From contig JAQUHH010000111.1 of assembly GCA_028683685.1 (NCBI GenBank), forward strand, positions 1 to 7,522: a stretch of DNA of 7,522 nucleotides, written 5' to 3'. The position numbers and the translations under genes were made by a program. Source of the DNA: Bacteroidales bacterium. Lineage in GTDB: Bacteria; Bacteroidota; Bacteroidia; Bacteroidales; WCHB1-69. A model generated the notes under the pieces. It was not told the DNA's origin. It did not search any database and saw only the letters and a program-made list of their open reading frames with translations. The number at the start of each line of letters is the position of its first letter. The stretch's first letter is position 1. This document shows, in pieces, positions 1 to 6,283 of this stretch.

Positions 1-253
1 GCAAAGAGAGCTGACGTGTGCCATCGCCCACAATTTGAACAAATAGACTTAAAATGTTTTCCGACTTGCGGAAATCGTGAACGCTGATAGGACGTCGTAG
101 GAAAGTGGTTTTTGAATGTTCAACACTTACATTTACAAATTGTCCAGGATTGAAGTCACACTCTTCATCGGGACACAACAAATCAAGCACAAAGTTTTCT
201 TCGTTTAGGAACCTTGTGCGAATTATTTTAAAATCAGAAGTGCGTTTTAGCAT
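1..253 (-). CDS. pyrK: Dihydroorotate dehydrogenase electron-transfer subunit, N-terminal part (cut by window edge)
   Basis: PyrK is the FAD and [2Fe-2S] subunit that passes electrons between NAD and the catalytic PyrD subunit in class 1B dihydroorotate dehydrogenase (pyrimidine synthesis, cytoplasm). I translated the minus strand from the ATG at 251-253; 84 codons are visible before the left edge and there is no internal stop. The fragment shows the ferredoxin-reductase-like FAD domain: PGQFVNV at residues 37-43, the flavin-binding FLRRPISVHD at 51-60 (Arg54 and Ser57 of the RxxS motif) and the glycine turn VGDGTRQL at 75-82. The family is usually about 260 residues, so two thirds of the gene, including the NAD and iron-sulfur parts, lies outside. 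A terminator separates it from the upstream DUF5606 gene, so it probably has its own promoter in the 60 bases before the start; I see only a weak -7 candidate there. The pyrD partner may lie just beyond the edge, which cannot be seen. Confidence 0.88.
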   Translation of the reverse strand, partial: MLKRTSDFKIIRTRFLNEENFVLDLLCPDEECDFNPGQFVNVSVEHSKTTFLRRPISVHDFRKSENILSLFVQIVGDGTRQLSL

Positions 254-284
254 CGGTTTCTCTTTTTGAACGTTTTGCAATGAT

Positions 285-312
285 AATAAAAAAGTCCGAA
301 TGAACGGACTTT
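285..312 (-). terminator. Rho-independent terminator after the DUF5606 gene
   Basis: On the minus strand an 8-bp perfect stem (aaagtccg at 291-298 with cggacttt at 305-312, six-base loop) is followed by a run of six T residues and more AT-rich DNA. It begins 5 bases after the DUF5606 stop and lies before the pyrK start, so it should end the DUF5606 transcript. Confidence 0.85.
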
Positions 313-316
313 CTAT

Positions 317-754
317 TTATTCTTTTTCTCCAGTTTCGGTTTTCTCTTCACCCGAATCTTCTTCGCTTTCATCAAAAACCAGTAAGTTATTATCGTGCAT
401 TTGATTGTACCACATAAAAAGTTTTTTCATGTCGGACACGTATACTCTATCTTGATCGTAATCTGGGAAAATTTTCTCCATGTACGATTTTAGCTCTTCG
501 TTACTTGATTTAGAATCAATCGCTTTTCCACCATTTTCTGCTTCGAAAATGTTTTTAAAAATAGCTTTTAATGTTAAGTCTTCAGTGTTTCCAAACATGG
601 TAATTTCTTCCAGTGAACTTACTCGGTCATTTCCAAAAACAGGAAAACGTTTGTTGTCGGTTAACGATTGAACAATGATTCCACTTTTCGATCGACTTAC
701 CAATGTGTGTAAGCCACTCTTCCCAACAATCGTTAAAATTTCATTTAGTTTCAT
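317..754 (-). CDS. DUF5606 family protein
   Basis: This is a 145-residue soluble protein that I recognise as the DUF5606 family of Bacteroidota; its function is unknown. The recognisable part is the N-terminus: MKLNEILTIVGKSGLHTL at 1-18, then a beta-rich stretch with SGIIVQSLTDNKRFPVF at 24-40 and VSSLEEITMF at 45-54. The middle is helical and the last 18 or so residues form a highly acidic tail (EESEEDSGEEKTETGEKE). No signal peptide or membrane segment is seen. The ATG start is supported by the family-like N-terminus and by an exact TAnnTTTG box about 24 bases upstream. The gene stands alone between its own promoter candidate and a strong terminator, so it seems to be a single-gene transcript. 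The family assignment is from memory; no catalytic residues can be proposed. Confidence 0.8.
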   Translation of the reverse strand: MKLNEILTIVGKSGLHTLVSRSKSGIIVQSLTDNKRFPVFGNDRVSSLEEITMFGNTEDLTLKAIFKNIFEAENGGKAIDSKSSNEELKSYMEKIFPDYDQDRVYVSDMKKLFMWYNQMHDNNLLVFDESEEDSGEEKTETGEKE

Positions 755-777
755 AGAATTATATTTTTTTAGCTGTG

Positions 778-785
778 CAAAAATA
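778..785 (-). promoter_or_regulatory. Candidate Bacteroidota promoter (-7 box) for the DUF5606 gene
   Basis: The minus strand reads TATTTTTG, an exact match to the Bacteroidota -7 consensus TAnnTTTG, 24 bases before the DUF5606 ATG. I do not find a convincing TTG -33 element at the expected distance, and the region is AT-rich, so chance is possible. The gap 755-878 holds nothing else I can support and no clear terminator for the ABC gene. Confidence 0.4.
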
Positions 786-878
786 AAAATATTATAATGG
801 TTTGCTGTTTTTTTTGATTTTATTTATTGACAATTTCTTTCTCTTAATCGTAATCTTTTGGATATGAATCTATTAATT

Positions 879-2711
879 TTATGCATCGATTTCAAAAGCA
901 GATTGCATTTCCAGCATTTTACGATAAATTCCATCTTTTTCAACCAATTCTTGATGGTTTCCTGTTTCCACAATTCTGCCACCATCAAAAACCAAAATTA
1001 AATCTGCCTTTTTGATGGTTGATAAGCGATGTGCAATAATAATGGCGGTTCGGTCGGATAAAACATGGTTTAAGGCATCTTGAACCAGTTGTTCTGATTC
1101 CGTATCCAAAGCAGAGGTTGCCTCGTCTAAAATCAGTACAGGTGGGTTTTTGAGCAATGCTCTGGCAATGCTCAGCCTTTGGCGTTGCCCACCCGATAAC
1201 TTTACGCCTCTATCGCCAATATTTGTATAAAGTCCTTCTGGCATTTCATTGATAAATTCCATCGAATTGGAGATTTCGGCCACTTCTATTACCTTTTTTT
1301 CAGCTGTTTCAGGTTTGCCAAAGGCAATATTGTTGAAAACCGTATCGTTAAACAAAACGGTATCTTGTGTGACAATTCCAAAGAGATTTCGAAGATCGTA
1401 AATAGCCAACTCCTTGATGGGTGTTCCGTCAATTCTAATTTCACCATTGCTAACTTCGTAAAACCTGAGAAGGAGGTCGGTAAAGGTGGTTTTTCCAGCT
1501 CCAGAATGTCCGCAGATAGCGTAGGTTTTTCCTTTTTCTAATTTGATATTAATGTCTTTCAAAACATTTTCGGTATCGTAGGCAAAACTGACTTGATCGA
1601 AAACAATGTCGGTTTTGAAGTGCTCCATTCTTTTAGGATTTTCAATTTCAGTAATGCGTTCATCTGCATTTAAAATCCAATCAATGCGGTCGAGAGACGA
1701 CATTCCTTTGCGGAAATTGTATGAGGCTACCGAAATGGTTTTTGCAGGATTGATAATTTGTGAAAACAGGGCAATATAAGTGATAAAAAGTTCTGCAGTA
1801 AGATTGTTTTCGCCAGATAGAACCATGCTGCCCCCATAGATCATAATAATCATCACCAAAATAGTTCCCAAAAATTCACTCATGGGAGATGATAAGTCAA
1901 CTTTTCGGTAGATTTTAATCATCAATTTTGTGTACTTTTTATTTCTTTTACGAAATACTTTTTCGGCCGACCAAATTGCATTAAAAGCTTTGATTACTCG
2001 AAGTCCGGAAATACTCTCCTCAATCATCGAAAGCAAACCTCCCATTTGGTTTTTGGCATCCAACGACCTCTTTCGTAATTTACGAGAAATTAATCCGATG
2101 ATGGCACCTCCTACGGGAAGTAGCACCAATACAAAAAATGTTAACTTAACACTGATGAAAAAGAGGCAAATCAGATACAATAGAATGGTGAGTGGTTCTC
2201 TGAAAATTTGTTGCAATGATCGTAAAATCATTACTTCTACTTCCTGAACATCGCTCATGCAGCGCGAAATAATATCGCCTTTTTTTTGAGAAGAGAAAAA
2301 GGAGACCGGAAGGATGAGAATGCTATGATATAGCTGGTCTCGCATGTCTTTAACAACGCCGTTTCGTGCTGGAACCAAAAGCCAGTTTGCCCAATAATTA
2401 AAGCCGTTTTTTAGAATAAAAGCGACAAAAACCAATCCCGAAATAAAGAGCAAGGCTTGTTCTTTTCCATAATGAGTAATAATGTAGCTGGTGTAATAAT
2501 AAAATGTTTGAATAACGGCGTCACTTGTCAAGATGAGATCTGGTTTTTCGAGAACCAAAGGCATTTTGTCAAAAAGAAGCATTAAAAAAGGAGCCAAGAG
2601 AGTCAGCGAAAATATCGAAAATCCAATGGAAAAAACATTCAGAACGACAATGGATGTAAGTCGACCTGTGTATGGTTTGAGCCAATACAATATGCGTTTA
2701 AATCCCTTCAT
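879..2711 (-). CDS. MsbA-like ABC exporter, fused permease and ATPase
   Basis: This is a 610-residue ABC half-transporter that would work as a homodimer in the inner membrane. Residues 1-350 are an exporter-type membrane domain with about six hydrophobic segments (for example 21-48, 87-105, 172-206 and 280-297). Residues 368-610 are the ATPase: Walker A GHSGAGKTT at 401-409, Q-loop TQD at 448-450, signature LSGGQRQR at 505-512, Walker B VLILDE at 525-530, D-loop SALD at 533-536 and switch His561 in AHRLST. All key residues are present, so the pump should be active. The layout fits lipid or lipid A flippases such as MsbA, but the substrate cannot be read from the sequence. I chose the ATG at 2709-2711; an in-frame TTG three codons earlier overlaps the purB stop. 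The ATG follows the purB TAA by one base, which suggests cotranscription and translational coupling. Confidence 0.93.
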   Translation of the reverse strand: MKGFKRILYWLKPYTGRLTSIVVLNVFSIGFSIFSLTLLAPFLMLLFDKMPLVLEKPDLILTSDAVIQTFYYYTSYIITHYGKEQALLFISGLVFVAFILKNGFNYWANWLLVPARNGVVKDMRDQLYHSILILPVSFFSSQKKGDIISRCMSDVQEVEVMILRSLQQIFREPLTILLYLICLFFISVKLTFFVLVLLPVGGAIIGLISRKLRKRSLDAKNQMGGLLSMIEESISGLRVIKAFNAIWSAEKVFRKRNKKYTKLMIKIYRKVDLSSPMSEFLGTILVMIIMIYGGSMVLSGENNLTAELFITYIALFSQIINPAKTISVASYNFRKGMSSLDRIDWILNADERITEIENPKRMEHFKTDIVFDQVSFAYDTENVLKDINIKLEKGKTYAICGHSGAGKTTFTDLLLRFYEVSNGEIRIDGTPIKELAIYDLRNLFGIVTQDTVLFNDTVFNNIAFGKPETAEKKVIEVAEISNSMEFINEMPEGLYTNIGDRGVKLSGGQRQRLSIARALLKNPPVLILDEATSALDTESEQLVQDALNHVLSDRTAIIIAHRLSTIKKADLILVFDGGRIVETGNHQELVEKDGIYRKMLEMQSAFEIDA

Positions 2712-2712
2712 T

Positions 2713-4071
2713 TTAATCAATAAAATTTAATCCAGTATAGTTGTGTGGATCAATGGATTTTAATTCTGTTTTAACGGCATCACTTACTTTTAAACCGTCG
2801 ACAAAAGCATGCAAGCTCTCCTTGTTGATGCCTGATTTGCCGCGTGTAAGCTCTTTCAGCGCTTCGTATGGATTTGGATAGTTTTCGCGACGAAGAATGG
2901 TTTGAATGGCTTCGGCAACAACGGCCCAGTTTTTTTCTAAATCACGGTGCAAAGCAGCTTGGTTTAATTCTAATTTACCCAGACCACGGAGTAATGATTT
3001 CCATGCAATAAGGCTATGAGCAAGGGGAACACCAATGTTGCGGGTGACCGTTGAATCGGTTAAATCTCTTTGCAAGCGTGAAATGGGCAATTTTGAAGAG
3101 AGATGTTCCAATAGAGCATTGGCAATGCCTAAATTTCCTTCTGAATTTTCGAAATCAATGGGGTTTACTTTATGTGGCATGGCTGATGAACCTACTTCTC
3201 CGGCAATGGTGCGTTGTTTGAAATATTCCATTGAAATGTAAGTCCACATATCTCTGTCAAAATCCAGAAGTATGGTATTTATTCTTTTTAAAGCATCAAA
3301 ATACGCTGCCATCATGTCGTAATGTTCAATTTGCGTAGTGGTTTGCATGCGCACTAAATCCAAATGTTTTTCTAAAAAATTATTTGAAAAACGAACCCAG
3401 TCAATTTTGGGATAAGCCACAAAATGGGCGTTAAAATTTCCAGTGGCTCCGCCAAATTTGCCCATAAATGGAACTTGATTTAGAAGTGCGATTTGATTTT
3501 TTAGGCGTTCGACAAATACATACATCTCTTTTCCAAGAGAAGTGGGGGATGCTGGCTGTCCGTGGGTATGAGCCAACATGGGAATATTTTTGAAGGCATG
3601 TGCTTTTTGTGTAATCTCTTCTATAATTTGCTTCAAAAGAGGTTCCATGACTTCCTGATGAGCTCTTTTTAATAAAATAGGAGTGGCGGTATTGTTGATG
3701 TCTTGAGATGTTAGTCCGAAATGGATAAATTCTTTGTGTTCTGATAAACCCAAATTGTCAAAAAGTTCTTTTACAAAGTATTCTACTGCTTTTACATCAT
3801 GATTGGTTGTTTTTTCAATGTTTTTTATAGCAATGGCATCTTCTTTAGTAAAGTTTTGAACTCTTTTTCTAAGTTTCTCAAAAACAACAGTATCCACTTT
3901 TTCAAGCGGAGGTAATGGCAACTGGCAAAGGGCAATAAAATATTCCACTTCTACAAATACGCGGGTTTTAATAAGAGCAAATTCTGAGAAATATTGCGTT
4001 AAATTTTCTGTTTGTTTGGCATATCTTCCGTCAATCGGAGAGATGGCAAAAAGTGATAAAGAAGAATCCAT
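2713..4071 (-). CDS. purB: Adenylosuccinate lyase
   Basis: PurB removes fumarate from SAICAR and from adenylosuccinate, so it acts twice in purine synthesis; it is a cytoplasmic homotetramer of the fumarase/aspartase superfamily. The 452-residue protein matches the E. coli-type length (456). Diagnostic motifs are SPIDGRY at 11-17, KTTNHDVKAVEY at 87-98, TSQDINNT at 121-128, AHTHGQPASPTS at 167-178 (acid-base histidine near 170) and the superfamily signature GSSAMPHKVNP at 294-304 with catalytic Ser295, followed by IDFENSEGN. No key residue is missing. The ATG at 4069-4071 gives a normal N-terminus and has an A-rich leader, as is usual in this phylum. The downstream ABC exporter gene starts one base after the stop; the pairing has no obvious metabolic logic, so it may be simple operon packing. 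Confidence 0.97.
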   Translation of the reverse strand: MDSSLSLFAISPIDGRYAKQTENLTQYFSEFALIKTRVFVEVEYFIALCQLPLPPLEKVDTVVFEKLRKRVQNFTKEDAIAIKNIEKTTNHDVKAVEYFVKELFDNLGLSEHKEFIHFGLTSQDINNTATPILLKRAHQEVMEPLLKQIIEEITQKAHAFKNIPMLAHTHGQPASPTSLGKEMYVFVERLKNQIALLNQVPFMGKFGGATGNFNAHFVAYPKIDWVRFSNNFLEKHLDLVRMQTTTQIEHYDMMAAYFDALKRINTILLDFDRDMWTYISMEYFKQRTIAGEVGSSAMPHKVNPIDFENSEGNLGIANALLEHLSSKLPISRLQRDLTDSTVTRNIGVPLAHSLIAWKSLLRGLGKLELNQAALHRDLEKNWAVVAEAIQTILRRENYPNPYEALKELTRGKSGINKESLHAFVDGLKVSDAVKTELKSIDPHNYTGLNFID

Positions 4072-4119
4072 TTTTATATACTTTCATTGAAATTTAAGAA
4101 CAAAAACAGAGTGTTTTTA

Positions 4120-4155
4120 GAGGTCAATAACCTCGCAACACACATGGCAAAAATA
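4120..4155 (-). promoter_or_regulatory. Candidate purB promoter and leader inverted repeat
   Basis: The minus strand reads TATTTTTG at 4148-4155, an exact match to the Bacteroidota -7 box, which would give a leader of about 70 bases before the purB ATG. In that leader, 4120-4134 is a short inverted repeat (gaggt, five-base spacer, acctc). A second, weaker promoter candidate is TGTTTTTG at 4101-4108. The box is exact, but the -33 element is uncertain. Confidence 0.4.
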
Positions 4156-4260
4156 GAAAAATAATGCGTACAAAACCCAATCAGCGAAAAACAAGTTTTG
4201 GGTTATTTTTGTAGAAGGTGTATTTTTGGATAAAACTGTAGAATGTAAGTAGTGTTCGCA

Positions 4261-4353
4261 TGAACCGAGTTTACGAGCTCGCTTCGGCAAGCTTAGTGCA
4301 TCGCAGCGAAGATAAAACGCCAACTTCTTCGTTGCTGCGAAAGTATTTGGCAC
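4261..4353. repeat. Hairpin-rich intergenic segment, possible dispersed repeat
   Basis: Within the 452-base gap 4072-4523 this stretch is richer in GC than its surroundings and can fold. One small hairpin is gctt-cggc-aagc at 4281-4292. A larger one pairs cgcagcgaaga (4302-4312) with tcttc plus gctgcg (4326-4339, three-base bulge gtt). A 78-codon minus-strand frame (4117-4353) runs through it, but its protein resembles no family I know and overlaps the purB promoter candidate, so I do not call it a gene. The compact hairpins and the base-composition change suggest a REP-like or dispersed intergenic repeat; only one copy is visible here. The rest of the gap, 4354-4454, shows nothing I can support. 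Confidence 0.35.
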
Positions 4354-4523
4354 CGCTCAATATAACACTTCAAATTTGACGTTTTTCATACTCGTGATGA
4401 GCTTGTAGAATCATCAAATATAGAGTTTTCTCAACGCTAAAACATCAAAAAACACTCAATCTTTTAAATTTTAACTGATAAATTCTATTCTTCGATATTC
4501 CATTCAAATACTTGTCAACAAAG

Positions 4524-5069
4524 TCATTCTTTATTTATCCTAAACCCAATTTGTTTTCGTGGTTCTGGATTTTCATGTTTTTCTAATAGTTCATCCAAAT
4601 ACCTAAAAACCAGCTCTATGCTTTTATCATAATTGGAAAGTTTCTTTTTAATGGACTCTATTTCAAGTCGTAAACTTAAATTTTCAACTAACATTTCTCG
4701 CATTTTTATAAATACTCTAATAACTCTGATGTTTACTTCAATGGCTCTTTTACTGTTTAAAATACATGACAACATTGTGACGCCTTGCTCGGTAAAACAA
4801 AAAGGGGCATAACGTAATCCCATTTTGTCGGATTTGGAGGTCACAATTTGTGACCTCCAAATTTCAAATTCTTCTTTGGTCATTTCAAACATAAAATCTT
4901 CTGGAAATCGTTCAAGATTTCGTTTAACAGCTTGTTTTAAAACTTTTGTTTCTACTCCATAAAGCTCTGCTAGATGTCTGTCTATCATTACTTTTTGATT
5001 TCTAATCAAGTAAATTTTGTTGATTATCACCTCTTCTGGCACCAAACTTTTGTTTTTCAATCCACTCAG
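4524..5069 (-). CDS. ORF6N-domain protein, left copy; start codon changed to CTG
   Basis: This is an ORF6N (KilA-N-like, phage antirepressor type) protein of 181 codons if read from CTG at 5067-5069. Residues 9-95 form the presumed DNA-binding ORF6N domain, with KIYLIRNQKVMIDRHLAELY, then VLKQAVKRN, FPEDFMFEMT and RSQIVTS (72-78). FCFTEQGVTMLS (90-101) follows, and after it a charged helical, probably coiled-coil tail ending in RKQIGFRINKE. The cellular role of these proteins in Bacteroidota is unknown; DNA binding is inferred from the family. The sister gene at 5322-5861 has ATG exactly where this copy has CTG, after a similar AG-rich ribosome site (AGGAGAG). A later TTG (5058-5060) is less well spaced, and the next ATG would remove a quarter of the domain. 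Translation may therefore be weak or lost. The reading frame is otherwise open, so decay would be recent. Confidence 0.75.
   Translation of the reverse strand: MSGLKNKSLVPEEVIINKIYLIRNQKVMIDRHLAELYGVETKVLKQAVKRNLERFPEDFMFEMTKEEFEIWRSQIVTSKSDKMGLRYAPFCFTEQGVTMLSCILNSKRAIEVNIRVIRVFIKMREMLVENLSLRLEIESIKKKLSNYDKSIELVFRYLDELLEKHENPEPRKQIGFRINKE
4832..4862. repeat. 31-bp perfect palindrome inside the left ORF6N gene
   Basis: The arm atttggaggtcacaa (4832-4846) is the exact reverse complement of 4848-4862, with a single central base at 4847. On the coding strand it spans the codons for roughly IWRSQIVTSK. It sits inside the diverged core of the gene, yet it shares the inner gaggtcacaa arms with the middle copy. 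It could be a protein-binding site, an mRNA hairpin or a recombination or mutation hotspot; the sequence alone does not decide. Confidence 0.95.
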
Positions 5070-5092
5070 ATCACTCTCCTCTTAAAACTTCT

Positions 5093-5252
5093 AAAATATA
5101 ACTCTACCGTCTCGACAGGTTTGGCTTTGTTCACTGCATTGCTCCGCTTGACATCCCATAAACTTAGGCTTCCTCTCATTTTAGGAGAGGATGATGGTAT
5201 TGACACTCCGAGTATCGTCAGTGCAGATTCCACAGCCATAAGCAAATTAACT
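5093..5252. other. Intergenic segment between ORF6N repeat units, no gene supported
   Basis: This spacer is unlike its AT-rich neighbours and contains a 7-bp hairpin (tcctctc at 5171-5177 with gagagga at 5185-5191, seven-base loop) without a T run, so it is not a normal terminator. A 63-codon minus-strand frame (5066-5257) crosses the left ORF6N start and matches no family I recognise. No TAnnTTTG box stands out upstream of the left gene. The segment may be a dispersed intergenic repeat or an insertion between the two units. Confidence 0.35.
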
Positions 5253-5321
5253 CTCAATCTTCCATATTTTATCTGATAAATTCTATTCTTCTAAATTCCA
5301 TTCAAATACTTGTCAACAAAG

Positions 5322-5861
5322 TCATTCTTTATTTATCCTAAACCCAATTTGTTTTCGTGGTTCTGGATTTTCATGTTTTTCTAAGAGTTCATCCAAATAC
5401 CTGAAAACAAGCTCTATGCTTTTATCATAATTGGAAAGTTTCTTCTTAATGGACTCTATTTCAAGTCGTAAACTTAAATTCTCAACTAACATTTCTCGCA
5501 TTTTTACAAATACTTCAATAATTCTGATACTCATTTGTCTAGCCCGTTTACTTCTTAAAATATTTGCAAGCTGTAATATTCCATGTTCTGTAAAAACATA
5601 TGGCAAATATCGTTGACCTCCCCAACTTGAGGTCACAAATTGTGACCTCAAGATCCGAAACTCATCTTCAGTTAATTCAAACATAAAATGTTCTGGGAAT
5701 ATATCAATATTACGTTTAACAGCTTGTTTTAAAACTTTTGTTTCTACTCCATAAAGCTCTGCTAGATCTCTGTCTATCATTACTTTTTGATTTCTAATCA
5801 AGTAAATTTTGTTGATTATCACCTCTTCTGGCACCAAACTTTTGTTTTTCAATCCACTCAT
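5322..5861 (-). CDS. ORF6N-domain protein, middle copy (intact)
   Basis: This 179-residue protein is the only one of the three ORF6N genes with a normal ATG, a good ribosome site and an open frame. Domain order: ORF6N region about 9-95 (NKIYLIRNQKVMIDRDLAELY, VLKQAVKRN, FPEHFMFELT, RSQFVTSSWGG at 72-82, LPYVFTEHG at 86-94), then a charged, probably coiled-coil tail ending in RKQIGFRINKE. The family is DNA-binding and related to KilA-N and phage antirepressors; its role in Bacteroidota chromosomes is not known. Residues 1-51 and the last 60 or so are almost identical to the left copy, while residues 52-118 are only distantly similar; the left copy's core (FTEQGVTMLS, RAIEVNI) is closer to the right copy than to this one (FTEHGILQLA, RARQMSI). 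The gene therefore looks like a mosaic. No signal peptide or membrane segment is present. Confidence 0.88.
   Translation of the reverse strand: MSGLKNKSLVPEEVIINKIYLIRNQKVMIDRDLAELYGVETKVLKQAVKRNIDIFPEHFMFELTEDEFRILRSQFVTSSWGGQRYLPYVFTEHGILQLANILRSKRARQMSIRIIEVFVKMREMLVENLSLRLEIESIKKKLSNYDKSIELVFRYLDELLEKHENPEPRKQIGFRINKE
5626..5652. repeat. 27-bp perfect palindrome inside the middle ORF6N gene, with an extra half-site
   Basis: The arm cttgaggtcacaa (5626-5638) is the exact reverse complement of 5640-5652, with one central base. It covers the codons for LRSQFVTS. A further inverted half-site, tgacctc at 5614-5620, could pair with gaggtca at 5629-5635 as an alternative fold. Confidence 0.95.
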
Positions 5862-5866
5862 ATCAC

Positions 5867-5872
5867 CCTCCT
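5867..5872 (-). promoter_or_regulatory. Strong Shine-Dalgarno site of the middle ORF6N gene
   Basis: The minus strand reads AGGAGG, five bases (GTGAT) before the ATG at 5859-5861. This is unusual in Bacteroidota, where most genes lack such sites, and it fixes the start. The left copy has AGGAGAG at the same place in front of its CTG. Confidence 0.7.
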
Positions 5873-5884
5873 CTTAAAACTTCT

Positions 5885-6283
5885 TTTCTTTCTTAATCTT
5901 TTCAAACTACAAAACATGAAAATCAATATAAAGTTCAACGAGTTTGCTTACTTTTTATCTTACAAATTTTAATTACCAAAGGAAATCACTTAAGAGGATA
6001 AATGCTTTTTCGGTCGGTTTTGGCTTTTTATTTCGGTTCCGCCAAAGGTCGGACAAGTTTCATCTATTTTTAAATATTTGGTCGGTTTTTTTAACGAAAA
6101 ATGGTATCGGTTTTCATGCTTTTGCCCTCTGTTCTACCCATTTTAATCAATAGGAGATTTGAAAAATAGAACTACTTGATTTAGATGGGTTTAATCCCGA
6201 TTTAGTGTTTCTTTAAATTCGATTTTACGATTTGATTTATAAATACTTAATCGTTTCCGCGATGATAATCGCTGATTCTGGAT
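5885..6283. other. 400-base stretch with no supported gene
   Basis: This DNA separates the right and middle ORF6N genes. It is AT-rich, with a cluster of cggtcggtttt/ggtcgg repeats between about 6009 and 6090. A 69-codon plus-strand frame (5944-6153) is full of aromatic residues, has no ribosome site and matches no family I know; it is probably chance. The promoter of the middle ORF6N gene should lie in 5885-5960, but I find only near matches to TAnnTTTG. Confidence 0.4.

Larger units (their letters stand above)
4455..5092 (-). repeat. Direct repeat unit A (left ORF6N gene with flanks)
   Basis: This segment pairs with 5253-5884. The outer parts are nearly identical: 4455-4716 matches 5253-5514 with about a dozen differences by my manual count, and 4921-5092 matches 5713-5884 with three. 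The inner part (about 4731-4920) is strongly diverged except for the palindrome. The repeat includes about 70 bases beyond the gene's stop and the ribosome-binding region upstream of its start. Confidence 0.85.
5253..5884 (-). repeat. Direct repeat unit B (middle ORF6N gene with flanks)
   Basis: This is the partner of 4455-5092. The offset is 798 bases over the downstream end (5253-5514) and 792 over the upstream end (5713-5884), so the central core differs by six bases, or two codons. Homology stops at about 5884; the DNA upstream of the two genes is unrelated beyond that. Confidence 0.85.

Noticed and set aside
2712..2720. TTG start for the ABC exporter, overlapping purB
   Set aside because: An ATG three codons later gives the usual N-terminus and leaves the purB stop free.
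4117..4353. 78-codon minus-strand frame upstream of purB
   Set aside because: It has no recognisable family, runs through hairpins and overlaps the purB promoter candidate; more likely a chance frame in a repeat.
5171..5191. 7-bp hairpin between the ORF6N units as a terminator
   Set aside because: No T run follows on either strand, so it lacks the second half of an intrinsic terminator.
4455..5884. CRISPR array or insertion sequence as explanation for the repeats
   Set aside because: There are two long gene-sized repeats with no short regular spacers, no transposase and no terminal inverted repeats.
5944..6153. 69-codon plus-strand frame between the right and middle ORF6N genes
   Set aside because: It has unusual aromatic-rich composition, no ribosome site, no known family and the opposite strand from every supported gene.
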